Below are positions 59,066 through 64,000 of a stretch of DNA of 64,000 nt, in pieces. Every line of letters starts with the position of its first letter. The first letter of the stretch is position 1. Position numbers and translations under genes: made by a program. The stretch lies in the NCBI RefSeq assembly GCF_900009265.2, contig NZ_LR735016.1:111355-175354 (forward strand), read 5' to 3'. The notes under the pieces were generated by a model, which saw only the letters and a list, made by a program, of their open reading frames with translations, was not told the origin of the DNA and made no database searches. The DNA is from Planktothrix paucivesiculata PCC 9631 (GTDB lineage: Bacteria > Cyanobacteriota > Cyanobacteriia > Cyanobacteriales > Microcoleaceae).

Positions 59066-61330
59066 ATGAAAAACCGAAAATTATCTCAACTCTCTGTTAT
59101 TAAAAATCAAAGGAAACCCTTACAGTCGCCGGGAGAAACGTTATATTATGATGCTGATTTATACCCCGGATACAATTTAGAAGAAAAAGCGGATTTTTTT
59201 AAGATTTTATGGAAACGAGCGCTCGCTGTTTTAGGGGTGACAACCGCCGTCACCGCCGGGGTATATCTCTGGACAATTAATCAAACTCCTGAATATAAAG
59301 GGTCATTTCAAATTTTAGTCGAAACTACTCCCGCAAACGATAGTTTACCCTCGGAGTTAGACGCAAATTCAGAAAAAAAATCAGACCTTGATTATTATTC
59401 CCAACTGGAAATTTTACAAAGTCCCAAATTAATGTCGGGAATTCTCAAAGGGATTCAAACTCGCTATCCTGAAGTGACTTATGATTCTTTATTTAATAAA
59501 AAAACTGGACAAACTTTTTGGGAAAAGGATACCCTTTCTATTAAACCTTTAAAACAGACTCGGATTTTTGAAGTGAGTTATCAAGACTATGAACCGCAAA
59601 AAGTTCAATTTGTTTTAGAAAAAATAGCTGAAGGTTACTTGAAATATAGTCTTCCTGAAGATGTACAGTCTCAAGCGCGAGAAGAACAATTAAAATTAAT
59701 ACAGGAACAAGTTGCAACTTTAGAAAAAAGAATCCCGCCGATTAAACAAGGAATTGAGAAACTTCAACAACAATATAATTTTATTGATCCTAAACTGCAA
59801 ACCGAGTATTTATTTAAACAAAAAAGTGAATTACAATCTCAAAAATTAGAAACCCAATCTCAACTTCTACAACAGCAATCTCAATATCAAGCCTTACAAA
59901 AACAGTTGGGACTAAAACCCGAACAGGCTTTATTAGCATCTGCTTTAACTCAATCACCGAACTATCAAGGGTTACTGCAAGAGTTATTAAAATTAGAAAC
60001 AGAGATAGCAATTGAATCCGCCCGTTTTAAAGGGACAGCACCGCAAATTCAGGCCTTATTAGATCAGCGATCGCAAATAATTCCCTTATTAGAAAAAGAA
60101 GCTAAAAATGTATTAGGATCAAATAGCAATCAAGTTGATCCTAATATTATCCGGTTTCAAGATTCGATCCGAATGGGAATGATTCAGCAGTTAGTTTTAG
60201 TGGCGAATAATATTGAAATGCTGAAGGTGAGAACTGAAGTTTTAGAAAAAGCTACTCAAGAATTTAATCGATATTCCCAAGTGTTTCCAGGGGTTTTGGG
60301 TCGCTATAACGATTTACAACAACAGTTAAAAACAACAACAACTCAACTAACAGAATCAACGAATAAATTTCAAGAAATGAAACTGCAAGTTGTTCCTAAA
60401 GTCAAGTCAGAACCTTGGGAATTAATTGCCCCTCCTCGGATTCCAAGTAATATTAATGGAGAATTAGTTACCGTTTCTCCTAATGTTCCTTTAAATCTCG
60501 CCCTGGGGGGATTAGCGGGATTATTCTTAGGGGTAATTACGGCTCAAATCCTAGAACGATTGAACAATGTTTATCGCACCACCCACGAAGTTACTGACAG
60601 TATTTCCTTACCTTTATTGGGAGTAATTCCCGCCAGTAATGAAGCCTTAATTCTTCCGGGTTCGGTTGCACCCCCAATTGATATTTCCGATCTCACCTAC
60701 CCCGCTTGTAGTCCATTCCAAGAGGCATTCCGAGCCTTAAATACTAATTTACGTCTATTAAACCCGGAAGGTTCTGTGCGGTCTTGTGTGATTACTTCCG
60801 CCACTCCATCCGATGGCAAATCAACTATTGCCATGAATTTAGCCCAAGGAGCCGCGGCCATGGGTCAACGGGTTTTATTAGTGGATGCTGACCTGCGTTG
60901 TCCCCGGATTCATACTTTATTAGAAATCACGAATCAATTGGGATTAACTAATATTTTAACTCAAAAATTAGAGTTTAAAACTGTGATTAAACAGGTCGCT
61001 TCTGAGGCGAATTTATCGGTGTTAACCGCCGGAGAATTTTATCCCGACCCGACTCGGTTATTATCCTCAAAACCGATGCAGGAGTTAATGAAACAATTGC
61101 AGGAATCCTTTGATTTAATTATCTATGATACCGCCCCAATTTTAGGGTTAGCTGATGCGAATTTATTAGCACCCCATACCGATGGGTTAATGATGGTTGT
61201 GGGGTTAGGAAAAACTGACCGAGAAGCCTTTAGTTTAGCCCTGCGGGAAATTAGCACCGCCGGGGTTCCCGTCTTAGGAATGGTGGCAAATGGGGATAAA
61301 CAGGAAACCCATTATTATCGGGATTATTAA
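59066..61330 (+). CDS. Wzc-type polysaccharide co-polymerase / tyrosine kinase
   Basis: The 754-residue protein has a Wzz domain with two membrane helices (about 52-70 and 475-495), a long periplasmic coiled coil, and a BY-kinase domain with Walker A' SATPSDGKST (about 578-587), Walker B LLVDADLRCP, and YDTAPILGLADA. The C-terminus ends HYYRDY, a short tyrosine cluster. It controls exopolysaccharide chain length and export with the Wza-like partner. No glycosyltransferases lie in the window. Confidence 0.92.
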   Translation: MKNRKLSQLSVIKNQRKPLQSPGETLYYDADLYPGYNLEEKADFFKILWKRALAVLGVTTAVTAGVYLWTINQTPEYKGSFQILVETTPANDSLPSELDANSEKKSDLDYYSQLEILQSPKLMSGILKGIQTRYPEVTYDSLFNKKTGQTFWEKDTLSIKPLKQTRIFEVSYQDYEPQKVQFVLEKIAEGYLKYSLPEDVQSQAREEQLKLIQEQVATLEKRIPPIKQGIEKLQQQYNFIDPKLQTEYLFKQKSELQSQKLETQSQLLQQQSQYQALQKQLGLKPEQALLASALTQSPNYQGLLQELLKLETEIAIESARFKGTAPQIQALLDQRSQIIPLLEKEAKNVLGSNSNQVDPNIIRFQDSIRMGMIQQLVLVANNIEMLKVRTEVLEKATQEFNRYSQVFPGVLGRYNDLQQQLKTTTTQLTESTNKFQEMKLQVVPKVKSEPWELIAPPRIPSNINGELVTVSPNVPLNLALGGLAGLFLGVITAQILERLNNVYRTTHEVTDSISLPLLGVIPASNEALILPGSVAPPIDISDLTYPACSPFQEAFRALNTNLRLLNPEGSVRSCVITSATPSDGKSTIAMNLAQGAAAMGQRVLLVDADLRCPRIHTLLEITNQLGLTNILTQKLEFKTVIKQVASEANLSVLTAGEFYPDPTRLLSSKPMQELMKQLQESFDLIIYDTAPILGLADANLLAPHTDGLMMVVGLGKTDREAFSLALREISTAGVPVLGMVANGDKQETHYYRDY

Positions 61331-61355
61331 CAGGGGGTTTGGGTTAGGCTGAATT

Positions 61356-61404
61356 GGGACTTACGGAAAGAAACCGGGTTTGTGACCTCCCGTGCGTAAG
61401 TCCT
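61356..61404. repeat. Short relative of the MITE-like element, copy 3
   Basis: GGACTTACGGA and TGCGTAAGTCCT bound about 49 bp without the 28-bp central palindrome. It is a deleted form of the copies at 3 and 49153. Confidence 0.65.
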
Positions 61405-61569
61405 GAACAGGTTATGGGCTTTAAAGTTGATTAAAAAATCAAGAGTAGTGGTGTGTTACCCCCTACAAGTATTGTCTCCTAGGTGGAGGGTTTTGTCAAC
61501 CCCCTTTCCAGAAAAGTCGAAATTTTTGGGGCTGGGAAATATTATTATCACCACAAAGACACAGAGGGG

Positions 61570-63129
61570 TTATAAGATTTCGGGTAAACCGACCTCTTTG
61601 GGTTTAACGAATTTACCGTCAAAGCTGACGGCTTTATTTTCAAATGTCCTAGCATCGGCTAGGGCTTTGCGTAACTCGGCGCATTCCATGGGTTGCTGCA
61701 TTCCTCCTAATAAATAGATGAGTAACTTGGCGGCTAGGTCTTTTCCGGCGACTCTGACCCGGCGTTTATTCGGGTCATATAATATTCCATACCAGAGGGA
61801 GTCGGGATATTCCATGCCGCTAAACCCCCCAGACCCATCAAAAGTTTGTAATTTCTCGAAAATCTCTGCTAGGGGTTGTTGTTGATAAAAGACTAATACC
61901 CCCAGGGCGGCGGCTACGGCTACTTGTCCCACGGGGCGAAATAATATATTTCCTTCCCCTGGGGGTTTCTCAAAACTAAACCTTCGCAGGTCGGGGGTTT
62001 CCCAACGGTCTTCTAAGCGTTGATAGCTGGGTAAGGTTGCCAGGGCATCAAAAAGTTGTTGTAATTCCTGAATACCTGTTTCTAACTCTTGGGTTGTGGG
62101 GCGTCGGGGGACTAACCCGGGTTTGGCGGCTTTCCAGTGGGGAAATTTGGGGGTTAAGTAGCGTTGACCCATATCTGTTAGGGCTTGCAGGGTGGTTAAT
62201 ACGGTTGACTTGGAGGCGACGGTGGCACTATCCCAATTAATTCTAGGGTTGCGTCCGGGTTTATCGGCAAATAGAGGATGGGAAACAACAACCTGGCGAG
62301 TAACGATAGAAAACCCATCATCTTCGTCTAATAGGGCTAACTGTCCTTTACTGAGTTTAACGGCCATTAAGTTAACGTGGACAAAAATAGACCTAACCCT
62401 TTGTCTAGCTTGGGCGCGGGTTTCTCCTTTCACAACGGCGGGAATAAATTCTACGCCGATGGTTTCTTGGGATAGTTGTTGTAACTGTTGGGGGGTGATA
62501 CCGATTTTTTGGGTTAACTCCTTAACGGTAATAGCATCGCCGATGGGTTTTTTCTGTTTGCTGTAGGGTTGCAAGTGTCCTGTCCGTAGGAGTTGCATTA
62601 ACCCTTGTATCCCCATCAGGCGATGTTGTCCATCGAGGGCAAAGATGGAGACATCCTCGGACATTTGCAGGAGTCCGAGTTTTCCCTGAGTATCGAGGGG
62701 TAAAAAGTCAATGGCGGACTGGGTGGCTTGGCCCTGTTTATCCCATTGGGGGGCTTGGGGGTTATCGACCCAGGAGGGACTGAGGACGACTAACACCGCC
62801 GGGAATTTATGGTCTTTGTGGTTGGTCAGGTATTGGGTAAGGGTGGCCTGTCGTGACCAGTCCAGGGGACGTTGCAGGATGTCGTCCACGGTTTCGGTGT
62901 CTCTTTCGACGTTGCCTGTGGGGTCTAAATGGGGTTGAAATAGGGGCAGTTGGGAGGCGAAACCGACTTTGGCGGCTATCCATTCTAGGGTGACGGAGGT
63001 GATAAAGGTTTCGGTTTGGGCCATATAGGTTTTTTGAACCAGTAAGCTATCTGCTTTTTGTAGATAGGGTTTCAGCAGTTGTGCAATTGCTTTTTGGGAT
63101 TCGGAATTGAGTTGGGTTTCAGTATCCAT
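61570..63129 (-). CDS. DGQHR-domain protein, DndB-like
   Basis: The 519-residue protein carries the DGQHR motif at 166-170 (IFALDGQHRLMGI) with the surrounding DndB-type fold (IFVHVNLMAVKLSKGQLALLDEDDG). DndB proteins regulate DNA phosphorothioate modification genes; related DGQHR proteins occur in other DNA-modification loci. It is divergent from a second DGQHR gene, separated by 157 bp. Which role it has cannot be told from this gene alone. Confidence 0.75.
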   Translation of the reverse strand: MDTETQLNSESQKAIAQLLKPYLQKADSLLVQKTYMAQTETFITSVTLEWIAAKVGFASQLPLFQPHLDPTGNVERDTETVDDILQRPLDWSRQATLTQYLTNHKDHKFPAVLVVLSPSWVDNPQAPQWDKQGQATQSAIDFLPLDTQGKLGLLQMSEDVSIFALDGQHRLMGIQGLMQLLRTGHLQPYSKQKKPIGDAITVKELTQKIGITPQQLQQLSQETIGVEFIPAVVKGETRAQARQRVRSIFVHVNLMAVKLSKGQLALLDEDDGFSIVTRQVVVSHPLFADKPGRNPRINWDSATVASKSTVLTTLQALTDMGQRYLTPKFPHWKAAKPGLVPRRPTTQELETGIQELQQLFDALATLPSYQRLEDRWETPDLRRFSFEKPPGEGNILFRPVGQVAVAAALGVLVFYQQQPLAEIFEKLQTFDGSGGFSGMEYPDSLWYGILYDPNKRRVRVAGKDLAAKLLIYLLGGMQQPMECAELRKALADARTFENKAVSFDGKFVKPKEVGLPEIL

Positions 63130-63178
63130 TAGAGGTATGTTGCCAAATGAGTCAATAAATGCTATATTACCTAGAAAT

Positions 63179-63211
63179 GGTTTTTAAAAATTTAAGTAAG
63201 GTTTTTAAAAA
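63179..63211. promoter_or_regulatory. Paired GGTTTTTAAAAA repeats between two DGQHR genes
   Basis: GGTTTTTAAAAA occurs at 63179-63190 and 63200-63211, 21 bp apart, on the same face of the helix. Each has a palindromic TTTTTAAAAA core. The place, between divergent genes, suggests an operator for a dimeric regulator. Confidence 0.5.
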
Positions 63212-63286
63212 CTTATTCCTAGTCCTACTTTACCGGAATAGAGGGGTTTAGGGAATATCTGTAATTTCTGAAAAGAGGAAATAGTC

Positions 63287-64000
63287 ATGACTGAAGAACA
63301 GCCACAGAAGCGTTCAAGTGCCGAAATTGTTATGCTTCCAACTCAACAGGATGCTCTAACTCAATCATCAGCTGATTCTGCCACTTGTGGTGCAAGAGTA
63401 TTTCAATGTCATGTTTATGAACAAGGACAGAGAGTTCATTTAGCTTTTTGTCTCTCTTTTAAGCAACTTCTTGAAATGGCAAAATTTCAAACAGCAGACA
63501 AGAAAAAAAATAGATCTAATGCTGAAGATATCACAAATCGCCCTTTAGTTCCAAACCATGTTAATGAAATTGCTAAATACTTACTAGAAACTGATAATTA
63601 TATTTTACCTTCATTTATTTTTAATTGTAAAACGCCGATCAAAGTTTTTGCGTTTGGTTCAGGGGTAATGCAGTTTGGTTATGCTGTTTTACCAAGCAAT
63701 GTTGAACTTTATGTTACAGATGGTCAACATCGGATTAAAGCAATTGAAAAAGCAGTTCAAGAAAGACCTGAATTATTGAACGATAGTGCAACGGTATTAG
63801 TTGTTCAAGAAGATGATATTGATCAAATTCATCAAGATTTTGCTGATTGTGCTAAAAACAAGCCAATTTCACCTGCATTGCTCACCACATTTGATGTTAG
63901 TGATGCTTTATCAAAACTTACCCGTGACATTTCCAAAGATTTAGTCATTTTTGCAGGACGTATCGATAAAATATCTCGAACTGTGAATGAAAAAGATTCA
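63287..64000 (+). CDS. DGQHR-domain protein, probable DndB (runs off the window)
   Basis: The frame from ATG 63287 stays open to the last base, giving 238 residues. DGQHR is at 145-149 (LYVTDGQHRIKAIEKAV). GAGG lies upstream at the right distance. N-terminal features (FQCHVYEQGQRVHLAFCLSFKQLLEMA) fit DndB. In Dnd loci dndB leads dndC-D-E; those would be beyond the window. Incomplete at the 3' end. Confidence 0.75.
   Translation, partial: MTEEQPQKRSSAEIVMLPTQQDALTQSSADSATCGARVFQCHVYEQGQRVHLAFCLSFKQLLEMAKFQTADKKKNRSNAEDITNRPLVPNHVNEIAKYLLETDNYILPSFIFNCKTPIKVFAFGSGVMQFGYAVLPSNVELYVTDGQHRIKAIEKAVQERPELLNDSATVLVVQEDDIDQIHQDFADCAKNKPISPALLTTFDVSDALSKLTRDISKDLVIFAGRIDKISRTVNEKDS

Overview
The window is chromosomal DNA from a cyanobacterium, most likely a filamentous non-heterocystous one of the Planktothrix/Oscillatoria kind (inference). 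Reasons: frequent GCGATCGC (HIP1) sites, tandem heptamer repeats between genes, photosystem II Psb34, PipX/PipY, a SepF cell-division protein, a sulfate transporter of the cyanobacterial sbpA-cysTWA layout, a bilin-type GAF domain, and a PatX-like secreted peptide.

Layout. 1-7.1 kb: a 5'-nucleotidase, a small DUF4926-type protein, a 14-blade WD40 NTPase, an extended Psb34 paralogue, and the wreckage of an Uma2 gene and a PIN toxin whose antitoxin-like partner is intact. 7.2-12.9 kb: a giant CheB-CheR-PAS-kinase-receiver protein and an acyltransferase. 12.9-18.6 kb: a type I-C CRISPR interference module (cas5-cas8c-cas7 with a divergent cas3), no adaptation genes, a nearly empty array that still has a leader promoter, and a solitary repeat just behind cas7. 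18.7-23.7 kb: the housekeeping run der-cbiQ-pipX-pipY-sepF-proC. 23.8-31.3 kb: nucleoside transporter, membrane histidine kinase, sulfurtransferase, thiG, psb34 and a TPR protein. 31.3-33.8 kb: a MerR-controlled permease/thioredoxin/phosphatase group with a textbook long-spacer MerR promoter. 33.9-37.4 kb: two paralogous response regulators and a kinase. 37.4-45.4 kb: oxidoreductase, rnc, rnpB (RNase P RNA), CHASE2 adenylate cyclase, DedA, STAS protein, and a cyanobacteriochrome-type diguanylate cyclase. 45.6-49.2 kb: a metalloprotease, a decayed TnpB element, orphan small genes and a MITE-like element. 49.2-54.8 kb: the sulfate uptake operon with a divergent CysR-like regulator. 54.8-61.3 kb: LapA-like protein, PatX-like peptide, FAD oxidoreductase and a Wza/Wzc exopolysaccharide export pair. 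61.5-64 kb: two divergent DGQHR (DndB-type) genes, probably the edge of a DNA-modification locus that continues past the window.

Main points for a second look: the type I-C module with its residual array and solitary repeat; the dual-cysteine cyanobacteriochrome diguanylate cyclase; the PatX-like peptide with an RGGGR core; the divergent DGQHR pair with paired operator-like repeats; the 90-bp palindromic elements whose inner stems differ yet stay perfectly paired; and the deletion-disabled TnpB and PIN genes. All homology calls come from reading motifs, not from searches.
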